NCBI GenBank assembly: GCA_025084515.1
Contig: JAJAGP010000774.1
Location: forward strand, 1 to 64,000
Source: Ancistrus triradiatus
Lineage: Eukaryota > Chordata > Actinopteri > Siluriformes > Loricariidae
Reading direction: 5' to 3'
DNA length: 64,000 bases
Part shown: positions 44,985 to 56,494 of the stretch, one piece after another
Numbering within the stretch: the stretch's first letter is position 1
Layout of the letters: each line of letters starts with the position of its first letter
Notes under the pieces: generated by a model
The model's input: only the letters and a program-made list of their open reading frames with translations
What the model was told of the DNA's origin: nothing
Database searches by the model: none
Program-made: the position numbers and the translations under genes

Positions 44985-46326
44985 AAGGTGTTTGAACCCA
45001 TCAATTTCAACCACCTGAATTGGCACCGTGTCTTTCTCGATGTAATTGGTGATAGCGTTCATTGTTTTAGCATCGGTTGCTTTTTGTGTCCTAAGGCACT
45101 TTTTTGCAGAATGATTCGCTCAGGTTTGCTTGGTGTATTTTTGTGCTTGTACCTTGGCTGGTTTAGGCTTGTCGTCACAGTTGACTCCTGAAGTTTGTCA
45201 TAATCTTCATATTCTATTCGGTTTTTAGTTTGCAGATGCTAAAATAAGTTAGTTGTCGTTGGCTGTCTTTAACCGTGACAGATTTCCAACAGATTGCACA
45301 CTCCTATTGTATTGGCAGAAGTCCAGCATCTTTGGCGGGAGAATCCAGAATGAAAGCTTTTATTTACAGACCTTGCCTTATATGTTCAGTATTCTTTTCA
45401 ATACACAAAATGAGTCATTCTACCCAGTCAGCAAACATGACTGTAGGAGTACCGGGCGTGTTATACTATCTTTAATAATGCCCTAATGCAAATTCTCTTA
45501 ATTTGGGATTCCTGCTACAATTAACTGTTTTTTTTATTTTTATTTACCTTTATTCCAGACCAAAGAAAAATATTTAGCGTATTCTGCTAATCTATTACGA
45601 GGCTGCATACGTGATCTCTTGGCTAACTGCTCATACTCCGTACTAGTAGCTACAGTGCTCTGCTTTCCATCCTTTTTATATTGTTATATTGGGAAGTTTC
45701 TACACATATAATACAGAGTTTCACTCTAACTCCCTGCTCCAAGCTAAAAATAGTTTTAATTAAGCAATCTTGGCAGAATTAGAACCATCCTTCTACACGG
45801 CACTTAGAAAAATAATGGATTAACTAAAGAAACGGCTTTCTAATTAAAAGAAAATATTTTTTGAAGTAACCGTATCCTTGTACATTTTTTCTCCAGTTCT
45901 CTACATCACCTAATGCTGATCAGTCACCGATTAGGTCATAATGTGGGGATATAACGAGGTTAAAGAAGTTTAAGAGTCAGAAGACATGCATTGAAGAGAG
46001 CTCTTGTTTTTAGAGAGTATGCTAATCCATTTTCTTGTTAGACTCAGCTTTTCTGCCCAGAACTGACAGGATTTTTGATAAAGTACTCTCTGGACTCCGG
46101 GGCAGTTGGAAGATCTATAAAAGGCTTTAGGGAATTTTCCTGTATTCATGCTCATAAATTCCTACTTCTTTCTCACTCTCCACCTGCCTTCCTTTCTTTT
46201 CTCACGTTGCCAGCTGGAAGGTCCAGGTGCCTGTTGGGTGTACCATGCTTGGTGACATTTCGGCAGGTCGGAAACAAGGCTGAATCCCGTCCAGAATTCC
46301 TCTGACCATTTGAGTTTCTGTATAGG
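44985..46326. other. No recognised feature
   Basis: Unique-looking; several short frames without motif. Confidence 0.35.
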
Positions 46327-46433
46327 ACAGTGGTGGCTTAGTGGTTAGGTCCAAGGACAGGTCCTCCATGTTGTCACTGTTGAACACTAACGCAACTCTG
46401 AAAGACGCTCTGCATAAATATATAAATGCAAAT
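46327..46433 (+). mobile_element. SINE (tRNA-like head), diverged and deleted
   Basis: Head 'acagtggtggcttagtggtt', then tail 'acgcaactctgaaagacgct' with 'aatgcaaat'. The middle is missing. Confidence 0.5.
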
Positions 46434-46832
46434 TTGGAGGCAAAGAAATCTACTTTTGTGTCACTGAAGGTCAGATTAAATCAAACTTGATGCACAAGCG
46501 CAGACTGTTAGCCAGAACAGAAGCTCCAGTTAAGACATCTCCTCTCCCTTTGTTAGATTTTATGAGGTCATTTGTCATTTTTATTCCTCCTTTTCGGTTA
46601 ATGATCATACCCAGAGCTGTGATGATGCCTCATAACAGAAAGTGAGCTGTTGGATGCTGTCTAATGTCTCCAAGTATGCCGAGAAGGTTCAGAGCTTCTC
46701 TGCAGGCTCAGACATTCTTCTGCATTGCTGAAATTCTATGCTGTCTCCTGATCTCTAACTTTCTGAAGGAGTTTCTTCCTGACTTCAGACTGGTGCCGAC
46801 ACAGATCAAAAGCAAAGCATCTCAGTTTACCT

Positions 46833-46898
46833 CGACTTATCCTGGTCCAGGACCTCAGGTGCACTGTGGACAGGGTGCCAGTCCATTGCAAAGTTCTG
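46833..46898 (-). mobile_element. V-SINE-like tail fragment
   Basis: The minus strand reads 'gcaatggactggcaccctgt' and ends 'ggaccaggataagtcg', the 3' part of the family at 14884-15149. Confidence 0.55.
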
Positions 46899-47339
46899 TA
46901 ATCGCAACACTGCCGAAGGCGAGTGCCGTAGATGATCACAGCCATAATGTAATCCGTGGTGACACACAACCTCGAATTATCTATTGCTTTTACAGAGCAA
47001 CAGAGAGAAGAAACAAATTAAACAAAAGTCCTTAATTTCATACTGATTATGCTTTAATACTGATACTACCTTTCACCAAAAGTAGGTCCAAAACAAATGA
47101 GTTGTTGCAGTAGCAGTAACTGTTCCCTACACTTCCTATATAAAGCAGGCTTTTAAAACACTATCACGTAACATTAGTTTGAAATACAAAGTGCAAATAT
47201 GTGAATATTCAATGAAAAAAGAATCGTCAAATTCTATTCTCTGTGCATTTTGACTAGCCCTTGCTCAATGAAGAGCTTCTCTGTGTTTATCATGTTTTTA
47301 TTTATATTGGGTGCTAAAAAAAAAGGTTAGTTTATAAGA

Positions 47340-47695
47340 GCCAACTGAAAGCAAAACAGGAACCGAATGCTTCAGAACACAGGCTGCAGGTAGCTTAGCA
47401 GCTATGCTGGCGCACAGTTTGCTTTTACTTCTCACTTTTAATCCATTACTCACTAAATGACATGAGATTTTTCAACACTGGAGTATAGAATAAGCTTTGT
47501 ATTAAGGATTTTGGCCAACTGTAGGTTAATTTAAGTGTTTTAAACATGAACTTGCTTATTATTACTGATCATGAGGCTCCGCTATGATACAGTATAGAGC
47601 GCTCTACCAAATACTCGTTAAACTCCTCGGCTCATTTATTTTATGATGGATTTGTCAGAACATATCCCCATCGTAAGTCAGGGAGCTCCTGTACG
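47340..47695 (-). mobile_element. Inverted-repeat element ('ccctgacttacgat' family)
   Basis: The minus strand begins 'ctccctgacttacgatgggg' and continues 'gatatgttctgacaaatcca', 'gaggagtttaacgagtattt' and 'tgttgaaaaatctcatgtca'. The same order occurs on the + strand at 50545-51513. Only one end is preserved here. Confidence 0.6.
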
Positions 47696-47721
47696 ATACA
47701 GCTCCTTTAATGTATACTATA

Positions 47722-47840
47722 CTATATAAGGCCTGGAACGGATTCATTCAATTGACATTCATCCTTATGGGAAACATTTTCTCGGTGCTTGCCATTTTCG
47801 GTTCTCGACAAGCCTTCTGGAACGAATTGGTCACTTGGTG
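47722..47840. repeat. Dispersed repeat fragment ('ggaacgga' type)
   Basis: 'cctggaacggattcattcaa', 'tatgggaaacattttctcgg' and 'ttctggaacgaattggt' form a block that is common in vertebrate repeats. The 60-codon minus frame here is part of it and not a gene. Confidence 0.45.
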
Positions 47841-48348
47841 AAAGATGGTACATGTCCTCCTGTTCATGTGAGTCATTCGTCAGCTCCAAAACTGTCTCCC
47901 TCAAAGACTCGCTTTAGTCACCGAGGGGTTACTGGAGTCGTGGGATGCTGCGGCAGCCGTGAAAGTGAGGAGCGTAGGAAGAGAAGAGAATTCCCAAGTC
48001 ACTTATAAAGGGCTTGTTCAACACCCCATACTCTCCTACAAAGTGGTGCAGAGTTACCGTGGCGCCGGTCCCTTCTGTATCCTGCGAGTTCTGCTCGAGT
48101 AAACACGATTCTCTCTCCCATTTTACTCACTCATCACATGCGCACCATGATTGCAGTCGGGGTTTGATTTCACGAGAAAATAAACGTCCCACACGCTCGG
48201 GACTGACGGCATATTCTCGGAAGGTGGATCTGATGAGGGTGTCTTGATTGCAGTGGGTAGTTGATTCATGACAGAGCAAAAAAATAAACAGAATCAGGAG
48301 ACTGGATATTGATCCTGTAGCTGATGACTCATTTACTGATCCCCTCAC

Positions 48349-48412
48349 TTAGGGTTTTAGAGATGGGATTTGAACTTGTAGGCTTTTGGTTAGGATCCTT
48401 AACCACAGAAGT
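48349..48412 (-). mobile_element. SINE (tRNA-like head) fragment
   Basis: 'gatgggatttgaacttgtag' and 'ttaggatccttaaccacag' represent inverted box B and head. Confidence 0.4.
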
Positions 48413-48620
48413 GGTTCCAAACCTGTTTTCCTTGGAGCCCCCCCAACGAGTATCTAAGAAAAAGAGAAGAGTGATTCATTGGAAATCTTCATGGGCAAAA
48501 TTTAACATGAATGATAGCCTTTTGTTTAGTGAAATTCCATATGAGAAAACTAGTAAGCGCCGGAAAGACATCAATGATGCATGGCAAGGCAAGTCAGATT
48601 CATTTTAGATTATCTTCTAA

Positions 48621-48742
48621 TATCTAAGCCCATTCCCAAACTGAGCGAGCCTAAGGTAACAGTGGAAAGGAAAAACTCCCTAAACGTTATAAGGAAGAAA
48701 CCTTGGGAGGACCAAGACTCAAAAATGGACCCAACGTCCTTA
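48621..48742 (+). mobile_element. Fish 'atatagcgctttt' dispersed repeat
   Basis: 'cccaaactgagcgagcctaa', 'ggaaaaactccctaaacgtt', 'gaagaaaccttgggaggacc' and 'cccaacgtcctta'. This is the body portion, so the 85-codon frame here is a repeat artefact. Confidence 0.8.
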
Positions 48743-50544
48743 TGTGGCTTAGATCTAAGTGTAAAAATGAAGTGTGAAAATGAATTTATCGACTCAGAGA
48801 AGTCTGTACTAAAAGAAAAAATCAGAAGTAAATATTAACAGATAAATAAAATATAGAATAAAAGAATGTAAAAATATGCGTCTTGGCATTATTTAGTCTG
48901 ATACAGAGTCACTTTAGGATCTTGAGACCTCGACAGGAAAGTCTTTGGCAGCACGTCGTCCGCCGGCAACTGGAGGCGGGTGAGAGTTACTGCCCTCTGG
49001 CGTGGCTCGGGCATGACACTACTTTGCCAACGATATGATGCGAAATAAAGTGATTGAACATGAGGGTTTTTTAAGCGACTTAGTTGATTATAGTCGATTT
49101 CTTATTAAAATTCCTCTGATGCACACAAGAGATGATTGAATCCAAAATGACCAACCTCCAGTTTTTCGGTCTTTTCGGTCACTATTAATATTTTAAGATC
49201 TAGCTGGACTTCAGAACGGTTTGACTTTATTCTAGTATTATTTTGATAACGTTTGCACCTAAAACATTGTGGTGAAATTTGGAAACTGTTTATTGGTGCA
49301 CTTCATAAATAAAAGCCTAAAGACTCTCTTCTTTTAAATTCTTATTCTGCTATATTTGTATCATTAGAGAAATTGGTTTGCTTACTGTGTTCCATTTGGA
49401 AATTAGTCTTAAAAACCTTCGTGCAAAAGAATTGTGCTAAATCTCGTGGATGGTGATGCGGCCCTGTGATATTGTTACTGTATCGCCGACCCATACTCTG
49501 AGCCACAAGTAGGACCGACATTTATGAACCACATTTCTTCCATGTCCCGCCCTCTCACACTGCCCACACGGTTATATGTATTCTTGACATATTTAGGCTT
49601 GTAGCGTTTATTTAACTTGTCAGTGTGTGTATTTGGCGTGCGTGCCTTTGCAGCTTTGTTCTGTGCCAACAATAAAGAAAAAACAGATATCTTCTACACC
49701 GGGCAAAGAGTTCTGTTTGTGTAATGTGATCAGCATTTGGATTGAAAAAAAGTCACATCTCAGCTTTGACCAATTTGTGTGTGAGATGCGTTGCTCTGTG
49801 CTTTGCCATCTTTTTATTTGTTTCTCCTGTTAATTGTACATTTCCTCCTGTAATTATAATAATAGTTCCATGAAGTCAGATGGACCCTGGAAAGCCAGCA
49901 CTGTGCCTGAGCTCAGTTACTCAGTTGATTTATTTATCATTTTCTTAATTGATGTTTTTTTTTATTGATCACGGTTATGGGACATCAGGGTGCCTATTTA
50001 TTGAAGTAATTATTATTTGTTTTAAATTAGTAATAGACTAAATCTGTGGATCATATCGTGTGTGAGGTGGAAAACGCAGTGCAGCAGTAATAAATGTAAG
50101 CTCTATCGAAGGCAGGATGGATGAATTAAAGCCCTCAGGTTAGCAGGTAAGTAATGATTATATCCTAAGCAGTTCTTTATCATTTATGCTGTCGGCTATC
50201 GATCCGTTCCTGATCGATACGACGCGTGACTTGTGCCTACTGCTAACTCGCTGGGGAACTTTTTAACCTCTCCTAATTGTGTAAGCGCTCTTATGTGTAT
50301 TAATCATCTAATTCAATCAGCTCTGCAATTAACTGCAAATAGCTTATTAGTGCAGTGTACCTTAACCGTCGAATCAATTCTCAACTCAAAGATTTTTCAG
50401 TCACTGAACAGAAAATGTCATCATACTAACACAGACCAGTGAACAAAATACATCTTAGAAGTCGTTTGGATGTTAAATTTTTGTTCACATTCAGATCAGT
50501 TTATACAGATTCCTAGTAAAAAAAAAAGCACTGTTATAAAATAT
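48743..50544. other. Repeat-poor interval
   Basis: No gene recognised. About 50060-50420 is motif-dense ('gcaattaactgcaaatag', 'tattaatcatctaattcaat') and may be conserved regulatory DNA; inference only. Confidence 0.25.
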
Positions 50545-51513
50545 ATTACAGGTCCCTGACTCTCTATGGGGATATTTTCCGATAAATCCACTGTACCGTA
50601 TTTTCCGGACCATAAAGCGCACCGGATTATAAGACGCAATATCAGTGATCGGCTGCTAACGGGTATATTTTCATACATAAAGCGCACCGGGTTATAAGGC
50701 ACATGAAATGAAACAAAACTCTTAAGTTCCGTCGGAAGCTCAGTTTGGTCTTTACCTGGCGCAGGGCGTCTTCTTGCTTCCTCCACTTCCATACCATTTG
50801 ATTCATTAATGCTGAATTCTCTCGCAGCTGCTCTATGTCCATGTTGTACTGCGTGACTGATCGCGTTGTGTTTGAAATCTGCTTCGAAAATAAATGAATG
50901 AATGCACACACCCTAATGCTGAAGCACGTACCGTATTACCCGGCTATGCTGCGCACTACGGTGACCGTAAGCTTCGTAACCTACCAAGGCCGTGCTAAAA
51001 CATTTTGACAGATTTATGAGCGCCGTGTACCATCTACAATCGGTTGTAGGTCAGAAGGCACAACCAGAATTAATTCATACATTAGACGCACCGCATTTTA
51101 AGGCGCACTGTCGATTTTTGAGAAAGTTAAAGGATTTTAAGTGCGCCTTATGGTCCGAAAAATACGGTAAGTTGAATTTATCATAAATGGAGGAGTTTAA
51201 CATGTACTTTATATATAATATAGCGTTCTTTACACATGCTTAATACTGTACATGCCTGTGAGTGCGTACATAACCATGATTGAAGCCTTATAATAAACTA
51301 CAGTTGAGCAAAATCATTAATATAGAACTTGTTTTATAATAAAGTATTGAAAATCTCATGTAATTAATTGAATAATGTGTTGTAAGTGAATAACAAAAGG
51401 ATTATTGTGCCACCAAGGCTGTTTCTCTCAAAAATCAGAGTACTGTTTCTGATTAATGTTTATTATCGGATTCCCATTGTAACGTCGAAATATCGTAAGT
51501 CAGGCCTTCGTAG
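50545..51513 (+). mobile_element. Inverted-repeat element split by pogo-type copy 4
   Basis: Left end 'ccctgactctctatggggat'; the right end in reverse complement is 'cctgacttacgatatttcga'. Interior landmarks 'ggaggagtttaacatgtact' and 'tgaaaatctcatgtaattaa' match 47340-47695. The pogo-type copy at 50594-51169 interrupts it. Without that insertion the element is about 390 bases. Confidence 0.65.
50594..51169. mobile_element. Pogo-type non-autonomous element, copy 4
   Basis: Ends ta|ccgtattttccggaccataa and ttatggtccgaaaaatacgg|ta. On the minus strand two frames keep parts of the transposase DNA-binding domain: AVQHGHRAAAREFSINESN in one and WKWRKQEDALRQVKTKLSF in the other. They are separated by a one-base shift. 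Together they follow the usual order of the Brinker-type helix-turn-helix. This is the best preserved copy for identifying the family. Confidence 0.9.
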
Positions 51514-51683
51514 AACTGGGAGGACTTGTTTGTAGTAGAGAAATATAGTAACAAATTCTGTATTATTTCATTCTAGCCTCGATATCCAGCCCCCAGTTAT
51601 CTCGCCAAACTCATCTCTCGCCACCTGTGACAACCGTCTCACCCGTCTCTGTTTGCACTCTCTTTTTTGCACTTTTTTTTATT

Positions 51684-51702
51684 AAAAAAAAAAAAAAAAA
51701 AA
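51684..51702. repeat. Poly(A) run after short poly(T)
   Basis: Nineteen A residues preceded by eight T residues, forming a small T/A hairpin. No retroposon body is recognised upstream. Confidence 0.9.
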
Positions 51703-52351
51703 GTATTGTTACCTTACCAGATGAGAGCAGCATCTTGTTTCTGAGGAAAAAATGTGTAAATAATGCATAAGTTCTTTGTTTTTAATCCCAGTTAAAAGCA
51801 GCAAACAAACAAAGTTGTTATTTCTCATAAATGTCCCCGCCCTCACTGAATGTTCTCTCAGCATCTCTTTACATTTGTAGTCCCTCAGTAGTCCCAGTTT
51901 GAGTGGCAAGTTGTAATACAGGAAACCGATTTAATCTGCAGTTTCTTGTTTTTGAATATCAGCCTCGTTAGCACAGGTATCGACCGGATGGCCGATTAAT
52001 TCGTTAATTGGTCTACCACTAGTAGACAGACGTAAGGTATGTTGAATCCATAACTTCTTGAAAGAAGTTTGCTTCATTCAAATGCCACAGATGGTGATCA
52101 TCCACACAAGTACTTGGAAGAGCTAGCACTTGCAGAATCTTCCATCTTGAGTGTCCCAGAAATCAGTGTTAATGTTTGTTGATGACTTGCATAATATTTG
52201 TTAGTAACAGTGAAAGTGGAAAGCCAAAGTAAGACCTGAAAAAATGACTTGTGTTATGTAACTTTTGCACATGCGAAGTAATGAAAGGACCAAGGGGGTA
52301 AAGACTGGGAAAAATATCCAGTTTCACGTCAAATTGTAGTGACACAAGTAA

Positions 52352-52542
52352 ACATTTACAGCATTTAGCAGACGCCCTTATCCAGAGCAACTTATAGTTG
52401 GTACAGTCTTACAATCCAAGCAATTGTGGTTTAAGAGCCTTGCTCAAGGACCCAACAGTGGCAGCTTGGCAGAGGCGAGATTTGAACCCTGGACCTTCTG
52501 TTCCATAGTCCAGTAGCTTAACCGCTAGGCTACCACAGTCCC
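52352..52542 (-). mobile_element. SINE (tRNA-like head), best complete copy
   Basis: On the minus strand, in order: head 'actgtggtagcctagcggtt' with a box A-like segment, 'aggtccagggttcaaatctc' with box B, body 'aagctgccactgttgggtcc', 'taaaccacaattgcttggat', and tail 'ctctggataagggcgtctgc', ending in tgctgtaaatg. Length is about 190. The two boxes spaced as in tRNA genes point to RNA polymerase III origin. It resembles the fish Mermaid/Merman SINEs; that naming is from memory. Confidence 0.85.
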
Positions 52543-53249
52543 AAGTATGTGTTATCCGAAAAACTAAGCCTTGAGTAAATTGAGTAAAATTGAGAAATAT
52601 TTCAAAAGTTTACATAAGCGCAGTAAAGTAGTACAAGACTGGTGAATCGTGGCATTAGTCCGATCATTTCCAGTCCCTGCGCTGAAGCTTGAAGGTGTCT
52701 TTTTTGCTAAACAATCCCTCCTGTACGGCTCTGCTCGATGATAACGTGTCAGAGAAGATGGCATGGGTCAGTTAGTCTGCCAGTGAGCTGAGACGGTGCA
52801 CTGAGTGTCGTTTCGAGTGCCACACTGGAGCTGAGCTGCTGTCACGCGTTCCGGCGCTGAAGCCCTGAGTGATCGTTTGGTGAAGGTTATTTGTCACCTG
52901 TCATCTCCGGATGTGACATTCCAGCACACGATTTTGATGCTGCTGAACGATAGAGATAGCAAGTTCTTCCTTGCCTGGGGGAAGGCGCTATATTTAATCC
53001 AGAGGGAACTCGGAAATGCAGAGGAGGTTTTCTGTCTTCTCAACATCCGCCTCGGAGTTTGCTCCTTTGAAAAACTTGGAACAAGTGCTGCCACCTGATC
53101 TGTCGAACCACATGTTATTCCTAGTTTTATTGATTTTGAGATGTGGTCATGTTTATTTATTCACGTTGCTATCAGCCATGATGTTACATCAGGGTTGGTC
53201 ATAGCTACACTCAAGTCGGGCCAATTTAGCATTATCAATTAACCTAGTG

Positions 53250-53790
53250 CATGGGTGTGTCTGAAATCGCACCCTATTTACTATTTAGGGTATCCAAATT
53301 CTCAGTGGACAAACACATTCCCTATAGTGTACACTACTTTGTTACCCATAATGCACTGTTAATACAGTGGACAACCGATGTACACTACTTACTTACTAAC
53401 GTACCACAAACGCTTTCCGAATCCATGAGAGTGAGGAATTTCGTGTACAAATATAAGTACAAAACATTATCTAACCCCTATTAAACCGCAAACAGTTCAT
53501 AATGTGTTTGCTGTTGAAAATGGTGCCTTTTAATATTTATGTTTTTGTCATGCTTTTAATTCGGTGGACAAATGAGTGAAGTTTTACGCCTAACAAGTAG
53601 CATTGTGAGCTTAATTAAAACATTGCTCAACTGGTAACAGTTCCAAAGTCTTATGACAGCACCGGTTGTCGGTACTCGGTTTATGTGACGAAAGATCAAG
53701 ATAATTTCCGGCGTAAGTAAGTTTTGTCTGAATTCCCTCATTTGTCGCGCACTGCTACCATATATAGTGTACTACACAGAACACACTATC
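53250..53790. mobile_element. Probable DNA-transposon MITE
   Basis: The left part 'gtgtgtctgaaatcgcaccc' with 'ccctatagtgtacactactt' and the right part 'tatatagtgtactacacaga' are inverted versions of a common fish repeat terminus. Boundaries are approximate. Confidence 0.45.
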
Positions 53791-53825
53791 TAGTGATTAC
53801 TGAATGAATAGACCATTTCAGACAT

Positions 53826-54005
53826 GGCCCATGTCTTTGGATTGTGGGAGGAAACCGGAGTACCCTGAGTAAACCCACACAGACACGGGGAGGACATAGA
53901 GTCCACACAAATGAGACCCAGGTTGCTCCACCCTGGGATCGAACCTGGGACCTTATTGTGCTGAGGCGACTTTGCTACCCACCGAGTCATTGAGCTACCT
54001 GTTTT
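53826..54005 (-). mobile_element. tRNA-derived SINE (V-SINE-like), 3'-truncated
   Basis: The minus strand reads box A-like 'tgactcggtgggtagcaaag', box B-like 'ccaggttcgatcccag', 'atgtcctccccgtgtctgtg' and 'ctccggtttcctcccacaat'. The 3' tail is missing. Pogo-type copy 5 begins 14 bases further on. Confidence 0.85.
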
Positions 54006-54019
54006 GGTCATGTATGCAG

Positions 54020-54586
54020 TACCGTATTTTCCGGGCTATAAAGCGCACCGGATTATAAGGCGCAATATCAACGATCGGCTGCTAACGGGTATATTTTCAT
54101 ACATAAAGCGCACCGGGTTATAAGGCGCATTAAATGAAACAAAACTCTTAAGTCCCGTCGGAAGCTCAGTTTGGTCTTTACCTGGCACAGGGCGTCTTTC
54201 TTGCTTTCTCCACTTCCCCGTATCATTGATTCGTTAATGTTGAATTCTCTCGCAGCTGCTCTATGACCATGTTGTACTGCATGACTGATAGCGCTGAGCT
54301 TGAAAATGAATGAATGAATGCACGTACCCTAATGGTGAAGCACATACCGTATTACTCCGCTATGCTGTGCACTACGGTTGCCGTAATCTTCGTAACCTAC
54401 CAAAGACCGTGCTAAAACATTTTGACAGATTTATGAGCGCCGTGTACCATCTACAATCGGTTCTAGGTCAGAAAGCACAACCAGCATTAATTCATACATT
54501 AGACGCACCGCATTTAAAGGCGCACTGTCGATTTCTGAGAAAGTTAAAGGATTTTAAGTGCGCCTTATGGTCCGAAAAATACGGTG
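54020..54586. mobile_element. Pogo-type non-autonomous element, copy 5
   Basis: Left end ta|ccgtattttccgggctataa; right end ttatggtccgaaaaatacgg|tg, where the second TA has mutated to TG. The interior matches the other copies. The + frame near the right end (54310-54591) recurs in every copy but encodes no recognised protein. Confidence 0.9.
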
Positions 54587-54598
54587 TTTAAAGTATTC

Positions 54599-54654
54599 AG
54601 TGTCGCCATAGGATTGCTCAGTTTGGCTCTATAGAAATAAACCTGACTTTTATT
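54599..54654 (-). mobile_element. 'atatagcgctttt' repeat fragment
   Basis: 'gtgtcgccataggattgctc' and 'atagaaataaacctgacttt' are the two ends of the family joined across a deletion. Confidence 0.55.
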
Positions 54655-55640
54655 TTGACAGTTGAGGTGGCACCTCTTCGTTACTCCAGGCTTTGATGAC
54701 GAGCTCCGAATGACATAAAGCCACATCAAATCCGATCTGACTGGTTAGACCGAGTCTCGGAATCCAGATGTGGTTTGAATCTGTTTGGGGAAACTCTGAT
54801 TCCATGCAGTTTTTAGCTGTTCTGACTCTACAAAATCTGTCTCAAACCCGATTTGAGCTGCCTGTCTGAACGTGGCCCAAACATCCTGGTAACACAAACA
54901 GTGAGGAGATGAACCAGACCTAAAACCCCCACTGGTTCCTGTTTTCGGAGCTACATTGAAATCAGCCGGTGTGTTTTAGGCCTGAAGCCGCGCTCCATGA
55001 TATAAACACGGGTGAACTTCTAATTAGAAGCGAGCACATTGGTCTGCCATTAGGAGAGTGCATGTTAGCTGAGGGCTGTGTTCATGCATATTTTCTAATT
55101 GATAGGAACAGATTTTAATTATCTTTTATCGTTACTCTCAGGCCCTCCCCCTCCCCCCCATGCAACTCTTAACGAGTTGTAGTACTTCAGCCCACAGCAC
55201 CACCTTAATCAAAGTGTCGCTTGATTGTTCATGCATGCAGTGTTTATTCGTTCAGAAAAAAGAAGATGAAAACCATTTTGGCTCTGCGTGCTGTATAAAG
55301 GGTGAGAGGAAGAAAGGGAGCGGAGGATGGAAACAAATGAAGGTTTCTGAGATGAGAAACTATGATGAACAATAATTACAGCATGTTTGGCTGTGTTGAG
55401 AAGAAATGAAAGGTCCTTTCATGAAACTTCATTACAATGGAAATCCAAGGGCATATTAAAAAATGTGATTTATATTTCTCCGTTCTGCTACTTTGGCTGG
55501 TCAAGGTCGTGGGGACTCCAGCGTTCCTGGTTCCCGTGGGGAGCGGAGGTCCACTGTAGGACCGGCAGGGGTTGCTGTTGCAGTTCTGGGAGATGATCCC
55601 CTGAATGACTTCACTCCCTCAGGCGCAGCCAATCATGCAC
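54655..55640. other. No recognised gene
   Basis: About 54930-55145 is repeat-free and homeobox-motif rich ('tctaattagaagcgagcaca', 'ttttctaattgatagg'). About 55490-55620 is GC-rich and open (MAGQGRGDSSVPGSRGERRS in the + frame) but has no recognised domain. Confidence 0.25.
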
Positions 55641-56000
55641 TATACAGACAAATGTTTGTGGACACCCTTCTAATTATTGAGCTCTCAATAGAACACATTT
55701 ATAGGTTTCTGCTTTCAACAAGTCAGTTCATGAACTTTCTGCCCTGCTGTCCTCAAATGCATTCTGTAGAGGATTGGTTTGCCCACTTTGACTGAGAACT
55801 TGGGTGGCTTGCATAGAACCTTTGAAAATGGGCTGGAATGCTGCAATGCAGTCTAACCAACCTCACAGTCATGTTCCAAAATCTAGTGGAATTTACATTA
55901 GCAGACGCTCTTATCCAGACTGATTTACAACTGATACAATCATACAGTCCAAGCAATTGTTCTGGATATAATATTTTTGGGCTGTCCACATACTTTAGAT
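55641..56000. mobile_element. Deleted Tc1-like element with SINE inside
   Basis: The left end 'acagacaaatgtttgtggac' and the right end 'gggctgtccacatacttt' are termini of a well-known fish Tc1 family. Retained interior pieces include 'caacaagtcagttcatgaac' and 'catgttccaaaatctagtgg'. Most transposase coding sequence is gone. A SINE tail fragment (55892-55961) interrupts it directly after 'atctagtggaa'. Confidence 0.7.
55892..55961 (-). mobile_element. SINE (tRNA-like head) tail fragment, nested
   Basis: 'tttacattagcagacgctct' through 'cagtccaagcaattgt'. Only the 3' portion of the SINE, as expected for 5'-truncated retroposition. Confidence 0.8.
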
Positions 56001-56062
56001 CTAGGTGAACTAGAGTATTAGGCACCACCTGAGTGGAAAAAGTTGAGAGAAAATGTATTTGG

Positions 56063-56249
56063 ACTGTGTAGCCTATGTTCAGGTACTGGACTATGGACCA
56101 CAAGATGCAGGGTTCAAATCCCACCACTGCCAAGTTGCCACTGTCGGGTCCCTAAGCAAGACCCTTAACCCACAATTGCTTGGACTGTAAGGCTGTATCA
56201 GTTGTATGTTGTTCTAGATGAGGGTGTCTAATAAATGATGCAAATGTTA
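56063..56249 (+). mobile_element. SINE (tRNA-like head), nearly complete
   Basis: It has the head 'gtgtagcctatgttcaggta', box B 'agggttcaaatcccaccact', body 'aagttgccactgtcgggtcc' and tail 'gatgagggtgtctaataaat' in + orientation. Confidence 0.85.
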
Positions 56250-56339
56250 ATTTCATAGAATAGGCCTTGTTTCTTCCAGTACACTCCATATCTGATTGAT
56301 TGCGCATGTATAATGCGTATGTAGCTGGATTTGTTCTTC

Positions 56340-56494
56340 GCGTAGTGTGGGCCAAAAGTCTGAGCACTAGTGAAAATCCTTGTTTGCATCTATGTGGAGA
56401 AGGATTCATACTGCAGCTGGATAATGATCCAAAACACAACTGAAAGCTTTGCAACAACCACTTGAAAACCACTATTGAAATCACAATAGTGCTC
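56340..56494 (+). pseudogene. Tc1-like transposase fragment at gap edge
   Basis: The + frame contains LQLDNDPKHN, matching the LQQDNDPKHT motif around the second catalytic Asp. The piece runs into the assembly gap. It is oriented opposite to the fragment on the other side. Confidence 0.55.

Noticed and set aside
47722..47904. 60-codon minus frame with good composition
   Set aside because: It coincides with a common vertebrate dispersed-repeat block.
48581..48838. 85-codon frame with Lys/Glu-rich protein-like composition
   Set aside because: Most of it is the body of the 'atatagcgctttt' dispersed repeat.
52352..52542. Possible tRNA gene because of box A and box B
   Set aside because: The boxes belong to a SINE head. 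The region does not fold as a cloverleaf by eye, and the same unit recurs many times with a SINE tail.
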